Part shown: positions 16,074-25,047 of the stretch, piece by piece
How the letters are laid out: every line of letters starts with the position of its first letter
Position numbering within the stretch: the first letter of the stretch is position 1
DNA from: Aliishimia sp965656085
GTDB lineage: Bacteria > Pseudomonadota > Alphaproteobacteria > Rhodobacterales > Rhodobacteraceae
Assembly (NCBI GenBank): GCA_965656085.1
Contig: CBFHJA010000004.1
Coordinates: forward strand, 1-64,000
Direction of reading: 5' to 3'
DNA length: 64,000 nucleotides
Position numbers and translations under genes: made by a program
Notes under the pieces: model-generated
Seen by the model: only the letters and a program-made list of their open reading frames with translations
What the model was told of the DNA's origin: nothing
Database searches by the model: none

Positions 16074-17834
16074 ATGAACGTGACACGGACAGAACGACGG
16101 CTTGCGGCGATCCTGTCAGCGGATGTGGCAGGGTTTTCGCGGCTCATGGCTGCAGATGAGACTGGCACGCTCGACGCGCTGAAGGCCCTGATGCGGCAGA
16201 CCTTCGCGCCTGAGGTCAAGTCCCACAAAGGGCGGATCGTGAAACTGCTGGGCGACGGCGCACTGGTTGAGTTCGGCAGCGTCGTCGATGCTGCCGCCTG
16301 CGCGCTTGCGATCCAGACACGCCTTGCCGCAAAGACCGGCAGTGCAGACGCGGCGGCCCCGCGCCTGCGAATTGGCGTGCATCTGGGCGATATCATCATC
16401 GAGGGGCATGATATCTATGGCGACGGCGTCAATCTGGCGACCCGCGTACAGGAAATCGCCCCCGTTGGCGGCGTGGCGCTCAGCGCCTCGGCCCATGAGC
16501 ATGTCGCAGGCAAGGTTGGCACGGTCTTCACAGAAACCGCAGGGCAAAGCCTGAAGAACATCGACCGACCGATGGATATCTGGCACTGGACACCCGGGGG
16601 CGCCGCATCGCCGCCCGCGCGGACAGCGGCCCCCGCGCTGCCCGACAAACCCTCCATCGCCGTTCTGCCCTTCGACAATATGTCCGGCGATCCTGAACAG
16701 GAGTATTTCGCCGATGGCGTCGTCGAAGCCCTGACCGCCGCTCTGTCGCGCATCCGCAGCTTCTTCGTGATCGCCCGCAATTCAGCCTTTGCCTATAAGG
16801 GCCGCGCGGTGAATGTCCGCGAGATCGGGCGCGAGCTTGGCGTGGCCTATGTGCTCGAAGGCTCGGTCCAGCGGGCCGGAAACCGGGTGCGGATCACCGT
16901 GCAGCTCATCGAAACGGCGGGCGGCGCGCATCTGTGGGCGGAGAAATATGACGGCTCGCTCGACGATATCTTCGATTTGCAGGACATGATCACCGAACAG
17001 GTCGCCGGCGCCCTGCATCCGTCTATCCGGCTGGCCGAGATCGAACGCGCCGGGCGCAAACCGCCACAGGACATGGGCGCGTATGACTACACGATGCGCG
17101 CGATCCGCCATGTCTGGATGCTCGAAAAGGAGGCCGCGCGCGAGGCGCTGGTCTTGCTGGACAAGGCACTGGAGACCGACCCCGATTACCCGCTGGCGCT
17201 GGCCCTTGCCGCATGGTGCTGGGCGCAGCGCTCAGTCTACAACTGGCACGACGATATCGGCGAGGCCCGCCAGAACGCGCTCACCCGCGCCGAACGGGCG
17301 GCGAATCTGTCCTCGGACGACCCGCTGATCCTCGCCGTTCTCGGCGCGGTCCACACCTTCGCGCGCAATTACGGCGCGGCCCGGGTCCTGCTGGAGCGCG
17401 CTATTCAACTCGACCCCAACGCGGCTTGGGCGCTGAGCCGTCTGGGCTGGCTGGAGACCTATGCCGACCGCCCGGAACAGGCCAAAGCCTATTTCGACCG
17501 CGCGATTCGCCTCAGCCCGCTCGATCCGATGAATTTCAATAATCTCGTCGGACTGGCTTCGGCCTATCAGGTCGAAGGCAACGACAATGACGCCTCCGAC
17601 ACCTTCCTGCGCGCCTTGCAGGAGCGCCCGAACGCCCATTGGATACACCGCAACCTCTGCGCCGCGCTGCTCGGGGCCGGACGCAAGGCCGAAGCCGAGG
17701 CCTCGCGCGACACGCTGCTGGAGGCCTACCCACAAATGACCGTTGCCAAGTTCAAGGACGCCATGGTGTTCTCGCCTGCCGTGCTGCAGCGGATCGGCGC
17801 GCAAATGCGCGATTTGGGCATTCCCGAGACCTAA
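16074..17834 (+). CDS. Class III adenylate/guanylate cyclase with TolB-like and TPR domains
   Basis: The 586-aa protein begins with a class III cyclase catalytic domain: ILSADVAGFSRLM (metal Asp at 17) and KLLGDGALVEF (second metal Asp at 61), then IGVHLGDI. A TolB-N-like domain (PSIAVLPFDNMSGDPEQEYF) spans about 190-300, and TPR repeats occupy about 340-570. It is soluble, with no signal or membrane helix. The family is abundant in Rhizobiales and Rhodobacterales, but partners of the TPR part are unknown. I chose ATG 16074 over 16047 because the cyclase fold starts immediately after it. Confidence 0.85.
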   Translation: MNVTRTERRLAAILSADVAGFSRLMAADETGTLDALKALMRQTFAPEVKSHKGRIVKLLGDGALVEFGSVVDAAACALAIQTRLAAKTGSADAAAPRLRIGVHLGDIIIEGHDIYGDGVNLATRVQEIAPVGGVALSASAHEHVAGKVGTVFTETAGQSLKNIDRPMDIWHWTPGGAASPPARTAAPALPDKPSIAVLPFDNMSGDPEQEYFADGVVEALTAALSRIRSFFVIARNSAFAYKGRAVNVREIGRELGVAYVLEGSVQRAGNRVRITVQLIETAGGAHLWAEKYDGSLDDIFDLQDMITEQVAGALHPSIRLAEIERAGRKPPQDMGAYDYTMRAIRHVWMLEKEAAREALVLLDKALETDPDYPLALALAAWCWAQRSVYNWHDDIGEARQNALTRAERAANLSSDDPLILAVLGAVHTFARNYGAARVLLERAIQLDPNAAWALSRLGWLETYADRPEQAKAYFDRAIRLSPLDPMNFNNLVGLASAYQVEGNDNDASDTFLRALQERPNAHWIHRNLCAALLGAGRKAEAEASRDTLLEAYPQMTVAKFKDAMVFSPAVLQRIGAQMRDLGIPET

Positions 17835-17937
17835 GGTGCCGCACGGCCCGGCGCGCGGATTTTCCATTGTTCCCCCGGCGCGCCAAACCTAGTAAGCGTC
17901 GGGCCAGCACTCCCGCAGACAGGCCGCGCACCGTCCG

Positions 17938-19506
17938 ATGAAACCCATTCGCCTCATCTCCGGCTTCTTTACCGTGGGTCTGTGGACCATGCTCTCCCGC
18001 GTTCTGGGCTTCATACGCGACGCGATGATCCTCGCCTTTCTGGGCACGGGCCCGCTCTACGAGGCCTATGTGGTCGCCTTCCGCCTGCCCAACATGTTCC
18101 GCCGTTTCTTCGCCGAGGGCGCGTTCAACACGGCCTTCGTGCCGCTCTTCTCAAAGAAGCTGGAGGCGGGTGAGGATGCGAAACTCTTCGCCGAAGACGC
18201 GCTTGCGGGCCTTGCAACGGTGCTGATCGCCCTGACAGTGCTAGCGACCCTCGCCATGCCATGGCTGATCTATGCGCTGGCCTCAGGGTTCGAAGGGCAG
18301 GAACAATTCGCGCTCTCGGTCGAGTTCGGGCGCATCGCTTTCCCCTACATCCTCTTCATCTCTCTCGCGGCCCTGCTTTCGGGCGTTCTCAACGCCACGG
18401 GCCGCTTCGCCGCCGCTGCCGCCGCCCCTGTGCTGCTCAACGTGCTCTTGGTGGGCGCAATGGCAGGCGCCGCGTGGCTCGGGGGCGATGTGGCCCGCGC
18501 GCTGATCTGGGCGATCCCTGTCGCGGGCATCGCGCAGCTGGTCCTTGTCTATGTCGCAGCCTCCCGCGCCGGCTTTGACCTCAGACCCCGCCGCCCCCGC
18601 CTGACCCCCGAATTGCGCAAACTGGTGCGCATCGCCGTCCCGGCGGCCCTTGCGGGCGGCGTGGTGCAGATCAACTTGCTCGTCGGCCAGCAGGTCGCAA
18701 GCTATTTCGACCGCGCGGTGGGATGGCTCTACGCCGCCGACCGCCTCTACCAATTGCCCTTGGGCGTGGTGGGCATTGCTATCGGCATCGTGTTGCTCCC
18801 CGACCTGTCGCGCCGCCTCAAGGCCGACGACGGGACCGGCTCCCGCGAAGCGCTCTCCCGTGCGGCCGAGATTTCCATGGCTCTCACCCTGCCAGCCGCC
18901 GTCGCGCTGATCGTCGTGCCCTTCCCACTGGTCTCGGTCTTGTTCCAACGCGGCGCGCTCACGGTCGATGACAGCGCCGCCATCGCCGTGGCGGTCACGA
19001 TCTACGGCCTCGGCCTGCCGGCCTTCGTGGCGCAGAAGATCCTGCAACCGCTGTTCTTCGCGCGCGAGGACACGACGCGCCCGTTCCGCTACGCGCTGAT
19101 TGCCATGGTGGTGAACGCGGTGCTGGCGGTTGGCCTTGCGGTGCTGCTCGGCGGCCCCGCCGGATGGGTGGGCCCGGCCATCGCCACCACCGTTGCGGCG
19201 TGGGTCATGGTCTGGTGCCTTGGGCGCGGTGCCCGTCCGATGGGCGATATGGCCCGCTTCGACGCCCGGTTTCACAAACGCATCTGGCGCATTCTCGCCG
19301 CCTCGGTGGTGATGGGGCTGGTGCTCGTGGTGACCAGCAACGCGCTGGCCGGACTGATCCTGACCCCGGGCTGGCGCTATCTCGCGCTGGTAGTGCTGGT
19401 CGGCACCGGGATGCTGAGCTATGCCATCGCGGGCCAGCTGTTCGGTGCCTTCGCGCTGCGCGAGTTGACCGCGCGGCTGCGCCGGGGCAGCCGGCCTATT
19501 GGGTGA
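17938..19506 (+). CDS. murJ: Lipid II flippase MurJ
   Basis: The 522-aa polytopic membrane protein flips lipid II across the inner membrane for peptidoglycan synthesis. It opens with SGFFTVGLWTMLSRVLGFIRD and LPNMFRRFFAEGAFNTAFVP, the conserved MurJ/MviN N-terminal signature including the essential Arg residues, and continues with about 14 hydrophobic helices. The segment GWLYAADRLYQLPLGV is also diagnostic. The last 11 bp overlap the convergent hypothetical gene. Confidence 0.95.
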   Translation: MKPIRLISGFFTVGLWTMLSRVLGFIRDAMILAFLGTGPLYEAYVVAFRLPNMFRRFFAEGAFNTAFVPLFSKKLEAGEDAKLFAEDALAGLATVLIALTVLATLAMPWLIYALASGFEGQEQFALSVEFGRIAFPYILFISLAALLSGVLNATGRFAAAAAAPVLLNVLLVGAMAGAAWLGGDVARALIWAIPVAGIAQLVLVYVAASRAGFDLRPRRPRLTPELRKLVRIAVPAALAGGVVQINLLVGQQVASYFDRAVGWLYAADRLYQLPLGVVGIAIGIVLLPDLSRRLKADDGTGSREALSRAAEISMALTLPAAVALIVVPFPLVSVLFQRGALTVDDSAAIAVAVTIYGLGLPAFVAQKILQPLFFAREDTTRPFRYALIAMVVNAVLAVGLAVLLGGPAGWVGPAIATTVAAWVMVWCLGRGARPMGDMARFDARFHKRIWRILAASVVMGLVLVVTSNALAGLILTPGWRYLALVVLVGTGMLSYAIAGQLFGAFALRELTARLRRGSRPIG

Positions 19507-20029
19507 GTGTCACGTCATCCGGCGCGGCCCGGATCACCGCAGCGCTGGTCAGGTCCACCGAACTGGCCCGCGTCCGCGGTCTGAGTGAGCCCCATGGCGG
19601 GTTCATCGGCGGCGTCAGAAGCGCCATCATATGCACCCGCTTGTCATGCCAGTTGACGACGATCTCGCGCTCGTTCTCGAAGACCACGACACAATAGGCC
19701 CCGCTGGCCACATCGCAGCTGTCGCGCCCCAGCACCGATGTCAAGAAGGGGTCAATGCTGTGCTGCCTGACCATGATCAGCGTCTTCACATGCCCGTTCA
19801 CAAGAAAAATCCCACCGGCGATGAGCAGCACCGCGGCCCCGATCATCACCCCGCCTGAGGCGCTGCGCAACGGGTTCAGACCCGCGATCCGGTCGCCATA
19901 GGCCACGACCACAAGCCGGCCGATAAAGCCGACAAAGGCAAGCGCCACGATCAGAACCCGCGTTTGCGTCGACTCGCCGACCTTCGACATCTCCCCCGCC
20001 ATCTCGGCGGCGTGCGCGAACTCATCCAT
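19496..20029 (-). CDS. Hypothetical membrane protein with two N-terminal helices
   Basis: The 177-aa protein is not recognised. It has a charged N-terminus, two hydrophobic helices at about 25-45 and 58-80, and a predicted soluble C-terminal half with a CDVASGAYCVVVFENE segment. I chose ATG 20029 because AAAGGGG lies 8 nt upstream. It is convergent with murJ, overlapping it by 11 bp. The 271 bp between it and the rhomboid gene hold no gene, only a motif discussed in the findings. Confidence 0.6.
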   Translation of the reverse strand: MDEFAHAAEMAGEMSKVGESTQTRVLIVALAFVGFIGRLVVVAYGDRIAGLNPLRSASGGVMIGAAVLLIAGGIFLVNGHVKTLIMVRQHSIDPFLTSVLGRDSCDVASGAYCVVVFENEREIVVNWHDKRVHMMALLTPPMNPPWGSLRPRTRASSVDLTSAAVIRAAPDDVTLTQ

Positions 20030-20300
20030 ACCCGATACCCCTTTGCCGGGCCGACCGCCCTGCCCTTGATGTGATCGGCGGGAATCCCGGCCGGACTGTG
20101 GCAAGAGCGGGCGAAATCCACGGCAAACCGGTAAAATTGGCGCCCAACGCCGCTCCAAGGCAATCCGAGGGAGTGGCGCCCTTTTCCAGCAAGCGTCCCG
20201 CGTCGCTGCTCCGGGCACCCCGCCCCTGTTTTCGTTTTGTCAGAAATATCCACTTGGGTCCGAGGGGCCGTCAGCCCCCAGCGCGCACAGGGCGCTCCCC

Positions 20301-20999
20301 CTACTCCCCGCGCAGCTTCCGCAGCAGAAAGGCAAACCCGCCCGGCACCAGCAGGAAGGATAGCACGAACCCGATGCAGAACCCCGAAAGTTCCGCGATC
20401 CATGTCAGGTCAGTCCCAAAAAACACCCCGAAGACAAGCTGAATCCCCATCAGGAACCCGATCAGCGTGAAGGCCTGAATTTGCGCCTGCCCGGTCGCCC
20501 GCGCCCGCACCCAAAGCACGAAGGTGAAGGCCCCAATGAGCCCATAGGCCCCCGGATAGGCCCCGACCAGCACCCCCTGCACCTGCCCCACGATCAGCGC
20601 ATAGATCACCGCCCCGAGGATCGAGCAGGTGAAGAACAGCACCGGCACGGTCCAGCCACCCATCGCCTCGCCGACATATTTGCCCATCGCGAGAAAGATC
20701 ACCCCGGCGAAAAGCATGTGCACAAAGCCGTAATGCAGGAAGGGGTAGGTCACAAAACGCACCACATGCTCACCCGGAAACTGCCCTGTGGACAGCATCC
20801 AGTCGAAGACCAGCGGCGAGAAGCCATAGCTCTCCAGCGCCCCGAGCCGCCAGCCGATCGCCGTCGGGCCGCCGAAAAGCCCCGCCTCGGCCCCGGCGAA
20901 CAGGCACTCGATCCCGAAGATCACCGCGAAAATGGCGACCACCGGCAGCGGCACCGCGTTGAACGGGGAAGGTTCGATATGGGATCGGTCGTCGTCCAT
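20301..20999 (-). CDS. Rhomboid-family protein lacking catalytic residues
   Basis: The 232-aa, six-helix protein has the rhomboid layout: FLHYGFVHMLF (TM2), YPGAYGLIGAF (TM4) and WIAELSGFCIGF (TM6). In active proteases these read H-x4-H-x3-N, G-x-S-G and A-H-x-x-G. Here the Asn position is Ala98, the Ser position Tyr152 and the His position Glu203. It is therefore probably a pseudoprotease, perhaps a chaperone-like or binding factor for membrane proteins. I chose ATG 20999 (GAGGAG just upstream); the frame runs open through trpS on the opposite strand, but that part is a shadow. Confidence 0.78.
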   Translation of the reverse strand: MDDDRSHIEPSPFNAVPLPVVAIFAVIFGIECLFAGAEAGLFGGPTAIGWRLGALESYGFSPLVFDWMLSTGQFPGEHVVRFVTYPFLHYGFVHMLFAGVIFLAMGKYVGEAMGGWTVPVLFFTCSILGAVIYALIVGQVQGVLVGAYPGAYGLIGAFTFVLWVRARATGQAQIQAFTLIGFLMGIQLVFGVFFGTDLTWIAELSGFCIGFVLSFLLVPGGFAFLLRKLRGE

Positions 21000-21071
21000 G
21001 GGCTCCTCGCTTGACGCTCCTGCCCGCCATGGATAAGCGAGACCGCAACCTTGCACCAGAGCCTTGGACCC

Positions 21072-22094
21072 ATGACCGACAGCCAATTCACTCCCCGCGT
21101 CTTCTCCGGCATCCAGCCGTCCGGCGGGCTCACGCTCGGCAATTACCTCGGCGCGCTCAAGCGTTTCGTGGACATGCAGAACGCGGGGACCTACCAGTGC
21201 GTCTATTGCATGGTGGACCTGCACGCGATCACGCAGGAGCTTGTCCGGCCCGATCTGAAAGCCAAGACCCGCGAGCTTGCGGCGGGTTTCATCGCCTCCG
21301 GCATCGACCCCGAACGCGCGATCCTGATCAACCAGAGCCAGGTCCCGGAGCACGCCCAGCTTGCGTGGATTTTCAACTGCGTCGCCCGCATGGGCTGGAT
21401 GCAGCGCATGACGCAATTCAAGGACAAGGCGGGCAAGAACACCCAGAACGTCTCGCTGGGCCTGTTCGCCTACCCGGCCCTGATGGCCGCCGATATTCTC
21501 GTGTACCACGCCACCCATGTGCCGGTGGGCGAGGACCAGAAACAGCACCTTGAACTGACCCGCGACATCGCGATCAAGTTCAACCACGATTTCGGCGTCG
21601 ACTTCTTCCCCGAGGTCGAGCCGGTGATCGAGGGCGCGGCCACGCGGGTGATGAGCCTGCGCGATGGCGCCAAGAAGATGTCGAAATCCGATCCCTCGGA
21701 CGCCTCGCGCATCAACATGACCGACGACGCGGACACCATCGCCAAGAAGATCCGCAAGGCCAAGACCGACCCTGACGCGCTGCCCTCCGAGGCGGCGGGA
21801 CTTGAGGAGCGCCCCGAAGCGCGCAACCTCGTAAACATCTATGCCGGGCTGGCCGATCTGACGGTGGATCAGGTGCTGGCCGACCACGGCGGCGCACAAT
21901 TCGGGCAATTCAAACCGGCGCTGGCGGACCTTGCGGTGGCTAAACTCGCCCCGATCTCCACTGAGATGTCCCGCTTGATGGACGATCCCGCCGAGATCGA
22001 CCGCCTTCTGGCGCGCGGCGCCGAGCAGGCCCGCGAGATCACCGCGCCGATCCTCAAGAAGACCTACGAGATCGTCGGAATGGTCGGCGCCTGA
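21072..22094 (+). CDS. trpS: Tryptophanyl-tRNA synthetase
   Basis: The 340-aa class Ic synthetase charges tRNA-Trp. It begins FSGIQPSGGLTLGNYLGAL, containing the HIGH-equivalent signature, and carries KKMSKS near residue 205. Length is normal for the bacterial enzyme. The ATG at 21072 is preferred to an upstream TTG. It is divergent from the rhomboid gene with 72 bp between them. Confidence 0.96.
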   Translation: MTDSQFTPRVFSGIQPSGGLTLGNYLGALKRFVDMQNAGTYQCVYCMVDLHAITQELVRPDLKAKTRELAAGFIASGIDPERAILINQSQVPEHAQLAWIFNCVARMGWMQRMTQFKDKAGKNTQNVSLGLFAYPALMAADILVYHATHVPVGEDQKQHLELTRDIAIKFNHDFGVDFFPEVEPVIEGAATRVMSLRDGAKKMSKSDPSDASRINMTDDADTIAKKIRKAKTDPDALPSEAAGLEERPEARNLVNIYAGLADLTVDQVLADHGGAQFGQFKPALADLAVAKLAPISTEMSRLMDDPAEIDRLLARGAEQAREITAPILKKTYEIVGMVGA

Positions 22095-22205
22095 CGCCAG
22101 CATCACCTTGTCTCTCTGCACGCTTGCACATCGCGTGCGCGGCAGGGTGACTTAAACTTCACCTTTTGCAGACTACCTTCAAGTTAACTGCAAGAGGACC
22201 GCACC

Positions 22206-22685
22206 ATGACCATCCATCCAGACACCCGCGTCGGGCATGTCCATCTCAAGGTCACCGATCTCGACCGGTCGGTGGCGTTCTATGCAGGCGTGATGGGTTT
22301 CGAGTTGACCCAGCGCTTCGGCACCGAGGCGGCGTTTCTGTCGGCGGGCGGCTATCACCACCATATCGGCCTGAACACATGGCACTCCAAGGACGCAGGC
22401 CCGGCCCCGGAGCGCGCGGCGGGCCTCTACCACGCGGCCTTCGTGTTCCCGGACAGGCCGAGCATGGCCAACGTGCTCAAACGCGTTCTCGACCATGGCA
22501 CGCCGCTCGATGGGGCCGCCGATCACGGGGTCTCCGAAGCGGTGTATTTCCGCGACCCGGATGGCAATGGCATCGAGCTTTACGTGGACCGCGCTCAGGC
22601 GGACTGGCCACGCGCCGAAGATGGCCGCCTGCGCATGATCAACGCCCCGCTCGATGTGCCGGGCCTTCTGGCCGAAGCGACCTGA
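22206..22685 (+). CDS. VOC-family (glyoxalase/dioxygenase-like) metalloprotein
   Basis: The 159-aa protein has paired beta-alpha-beta-beta-beta modules of the vicinal oxygen chelate superfamily: GHVHLKVTDLDRSVAFY at the N-terminus, GGYHHHIGLNTW in the middle, and GIELYVDR near 130, giving the His-His-Glu metal site. It resembles catechol-2,3-dioxygenase-like proteins, but single-module members have varied substrates. AAGAGGA lies just upstream of the ATG. The preceding 111 bp include short inverted arms GGTGA...TCACC and TTGCAG...CTGCAA. Confidence 0.78.
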   Translation: MTIHPDTRVGHVHLKVTDLDRSVAFYAGVMGFELTQRFGTEAAFLSAGGYHHHIGLNTWHSKDAGPAPERAAGLYHAAFVFPDRPSMANVLKRVLDHGTPLDGAADHGVSEAVYFRDPDGNGIELYVDRAQADWPRAEDGRLRMINAPLDVPGLLAEAT

Positions 22686-22762
22686 CCAAAGCGCAACCGC
22701 TTTACAAAGACCTGTTCCGCGCGGCACATAGGGCGCAACTGAAATCACGCCGGCCTTTGCCC

Positions 22763-22903
22763 ATGTTCCGCCTGATCCGCGCGACCTTTCTCGTCCTGAT
22801 CGCCTTCGTGGCGGGGCTGCTCTTCGAGCGCAGCCAGACCGCCGAGGCGTGCAAAGCCGCAGGCGGCACCATGGCGGCGGGCCTGTGCAGGGGGGCGTCA
22901 TGA
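22763..22903 (+). CDS. 46-aa single-helix membrane microprotein
   Basis: This short frame starts MFRLIRATFLVLIAFVAG and continues FERSQTAEACKAAGG to a stop at 22903. It has one N-terminal hydrophobic helix with a positively charged lead and two cysteines in a short exported or periplasmic tail. The stop overlaps the rimM start (ATGA), implying translational coupling, which is good evidence that it is real. No function is known. Confidence 0.6.
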   Translation: MFRLIRATFLVLIAFVAGLLFERSQTAEACKAAGGTMAAGLCRGAS

Positions 22904-23418
22904 GCACCGCTGACAATACCACGGGCAAGATCGTCGTCGGCGCCATCGCAGGCGCCTATGGCGTGCGCGGAGAGGTGCGGGTGAAGTCGTTCTGCGCCCA
23001 GCCCGAGGATATCGAAACCTATTCCCCGCTCACCGACGCGCAGGGCCGCGCTTATCACCTCTCGATCCTGCGCCCGATCAAGAACGGCTATGCCGCGCGC
23101 ATCGTCGAGGTGGCGACCAAGGAAGAAGCCGACGCGCTCAAGGGCGTTGAGCTATTCGCGGACCGCGCGCAACTGCCCTCCCTGCCCGATGACGAGTTTT
23201 ACCATGCCGACCTGATCGGCCTGACTGTCACCGATACCGGCGGCGCGCCCCTTGGCACGATCAAATCGGTGCAGAACCACGGCGCGGATGACCTGCTGGA
23301 GGTCCGGAAACCGGGGTCGTCGGCGACCTTCCTTCTGCCCTTCACCCGCGCCATCGTGCCGACTGTCGATCTCGACGCGGGCCGCGTGGTCGCCGACCCG
23401 CCCGAAGGCTTGCTATGA
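22900..23418 (+). CDS. rimM: Ribosome maturation factor RimM
   Basis: The 172-aa protein assists maturation of the 30S head by binding S19. The N-terminal beta-barrel begins GAIAGAYGVRGEVRVKSF and the PRC-barrel half starts near residue 95 (EFYHADLIGLTV) and contains GADDLLEV. I chose the ATG at 22900, overlapping the small membrane gene. The stop overlaps trmD by 4 bp, in the usual rimM-trmD order. Confidence 0.95.
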   Translation: MSTADNTTGKIVVGAIAGAYGVRGEVRVKSFCAQPEDIETYSPLTDAQGRAYHLSILRPIKNGYAARIVEVATKEEADALKGVELFADRAQLPSLPDDEFYHADLIGLTVTDTGGAPLGTIKSVQNHGADDLLEVRKPGSSATFLLPFTRAIVPTVDLDAGRVVADPPEGLL

Positions 23419-24221
23419 GCAGCGGTCCGGCAAAGGGTCCGCCGTCCAAGTCGCATGGCCGAAAAGCCATCCGGCCAACGCTGGTCCCGCGCTCGCTGAT
23501 GGACGAAGCCCCCGATCTGGTGGACGTGTGGCAGGCCCGGATCATCACCCTGTTTCCAAACGCCTTTCCCGGCGTGCTGGGCGAAAGCCTCACCGGTCGG
23601 GCCTTGCACGATGGCAAATGGCAACTCCACACCCACGACCTGCGCAGCTTCGGGCGCACCCGCCACCGCAATGTCGATGACACACCCGCAGGGGGCGGCG
23701 CGGGCATGGTGCTGCGCGCCGATGTGGTCGGCCCGGCGATCGAGGAGGCCATGCGCACGGCGCGCGGGCGCTGGCCGCTGGTCTATCTCAGCCCGCGCGG
23801 CACCCCATTCACCCAAGCCATGGCCCGCGACTGGGCGCGCTGCGAGGGCGTCACGCTGCTCTGCGGCCGCTTTGAGGGCGTCGATGAACGGGTGCTGGAG
23901 CACTACGGCGTGCAGGAGGTGTCCCTCGGGGATTTTGTCCTGACGGGCGGCGAGATTGCCGCCCAAGCCATGATCGACGCCACGGTGCGCCTCCTGCCCG
24001 GCGTGCTGGGCAACGCGACCTCCACCGAGGAGGAAAGCCACTCGGACGGATTGCTCGAACACCCCCAATATACCCGACCGGCCGAATGGAAGGGCCGCAA
24101 GATCCCCGATGTGCTGCTGTCGGGCAACCACGCCGAAATCGCCAGATGGCGCCGCGAGATGTCCGAGGCACTGACGAAAGACCGCCGCCCGGACCTGTGG
24201 GCCAAACACACCGAAGACTGA
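23415..24221 (+). CDS. trmD: tRNA (guanine-N1-)-methyltransferase
   Basis: TrmD methylates G37 of tRNAs reading CNN/GGG codons, preventing +1 frameshifts. The trefoil-knot (SPOUT) domain includes RHRNVDDTPAGGGAGMV, LLCGRFEGVDERV and SLGDFVLTGGEIAA. Residues 1-40 form a basic extension before the canonical start (RIITLFPNAFPG) that is longer than in E. coli. It overlaps rimM. A short hairpin follows the stop at 24227. Confidence 0.95.
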   Translation: MSSGPAKGPPSKSHGRKAIRPTLVPRSLMDEAPDLVDVWQARIITLFPNAFPGVLGESLTGRALHDGKWQLHTHDLRSFGRTRHRNVDDTPAGGGAGMVLRADVVGPAIEEAMRTARGRWPLVYLSPRGTPFTQAMARDWARCEGVTLLCGRFEGVDERVLEHYGVQEVSLGDFVLTGGEIAAQAMIDATVRLLPGVLGNATSTEEESHSDGLLEHPQYTRPAEWKGRKIPDVLLSGNHAEIARWRREMSEALTKDRRPDLWAKHTED

Positions 24222-24226
24222 GCGAT

Positions 24227-24245
24227 GGTAGGCAGATTGCCCACC
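24227..24245. repeat. Degenerate copy of the GGTGGGCA...TGCCCACC hairpin
   Basis: GGTAGGCA-GAT-TGCCCACC sits 5 bp after the trmD stop and is the inverse-orientation relative of the hairpin at 270-288, with one unpaired position. It probably acts in mRNA 3'-end formation or is a REP-like relic. Confidence 0.45.
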
Positions 24246-24344
24246 CGACAAGGCCCCGCGCAGAGCAGCTGCCAGCCACCCGCCCCTAAAATCGCCATAA
24301 TCTACGCTTAAGCCCGCTGCGATATCACAGGCGTGAGACAGGAT

Positions 24345-24806
24345 ATGACGAACATAGACACCGCACAGCGGACCGGATCGGTCTGGAGTGGCTGGGGCTT
24401 TGCCCTCTGCGCGCTCGCCTTGATCATGGCGTTGGTTCAGATCATGGGCGGCCCCTTCGCCCCGCAAGTGGAGACCTCCGTGACATTGGGCGAGATGGCG
24501 GCGGATATCGGCAAATCCGCGGCCCGCTCGGCGCTTGGCCTCGCACAGCCCGCGCCCGAGGCCCTGCCATGGGATATCGACAGGGCGCTGCGCGTGGCGG
24601 TCGTGATCGCCGCCGTGGCCGGAACCGTTCTGGCGATGCTGGCGCTGGTCAAGGGCGAGGACTACCGACTGGCTAGCTTCGCGATGGCGCTCGGCGTGTC
24701 CGCAATCGCAATGCAGTTCTTCGCGTGGCTCGTCCTGATGATTGTCGGCGCGATCATCATAGCCGCGTTCCTTTCAATGATCGCCGCGTGGTCTCCGTTC
24801 GGCTGA
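24345..24806 (+). CDS. Hypothetical four-helix membrane protein
   Basis: The 153-aa protein is not recognised. It has hydrophobic helices at about 17-37, 83-103, 108-126 and 130-150, with a polar loop of about 45 residues after the first. ATG 24345 follows GACAGGA. It lies between trmD and the rplS promoter and may be a lineage-specific insert into the rimM-trmD-rplS region. Confidence 0.6.
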   Translation: MTNIDTAQRTGSVWSGWGFALCALALIMALVQIMGGPFAPQVETSVTLGEMAADIGKSAARSALGLAQPAPEALPWDIDRALRVAVVIAAVAGTVLAMLALVKGEDYRLASFAMALGVSAIAMQFFAWLVLMIVGAIIIAAFLSMIAAWSPFG

Positions 24807-24812
24807 CAGCGG

Positions 24813-24841
24813 TTGACGCACGCCGGGTTCCGGCGTACATC
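24813..24841 (+). promoter_or_regulatory. Sigma-70-type promoter for rplS-rpmE
   Basis: TTGACG (24813-24818) and TACATC (24836-24841) are separated by 17 bp, close to the housekeeping consensus. The implied leader to the rplS ATG is about 200 nt and has no other gene in it, leaving room for ribosomal-protein feedback control. Confidence 0.55.
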
Positions 24842-25047
24842 GCGCGGGTCTGAGGCTGCGCATGTGGAATCGGACCCTTTGGCTATTGGGCCGCTTCGCC
24901 CCGGACTGCGCCGAAGGCAGACACGAAAGAATGACGACCTGAACCCTCCTGCGGGCACGGCATGTGGACCCGGTTCGAAGACAGGAGCTCTGAGGGCGGT
25001 AAATCACGTCTGCGGGCCAACCGCTGGCACATATAGGAGCCGATCAG

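Noticed and set aside
21000..22121. N-terminal extension of the rhomboid frame to about 606 aa
   Set aside because: The extra part lies antisense to trpS and has no homology; ATG 20999 with GAGGAG is the real start.
22141..22205. Inverted arms GGTGA...TCACC and TTGCAG...CTGCAA as an operator for the VOC gene
   Set aside because: Arms are only 5-6 bp with long imperfect centres, within what chance gives in this length; no adjacent regulator.
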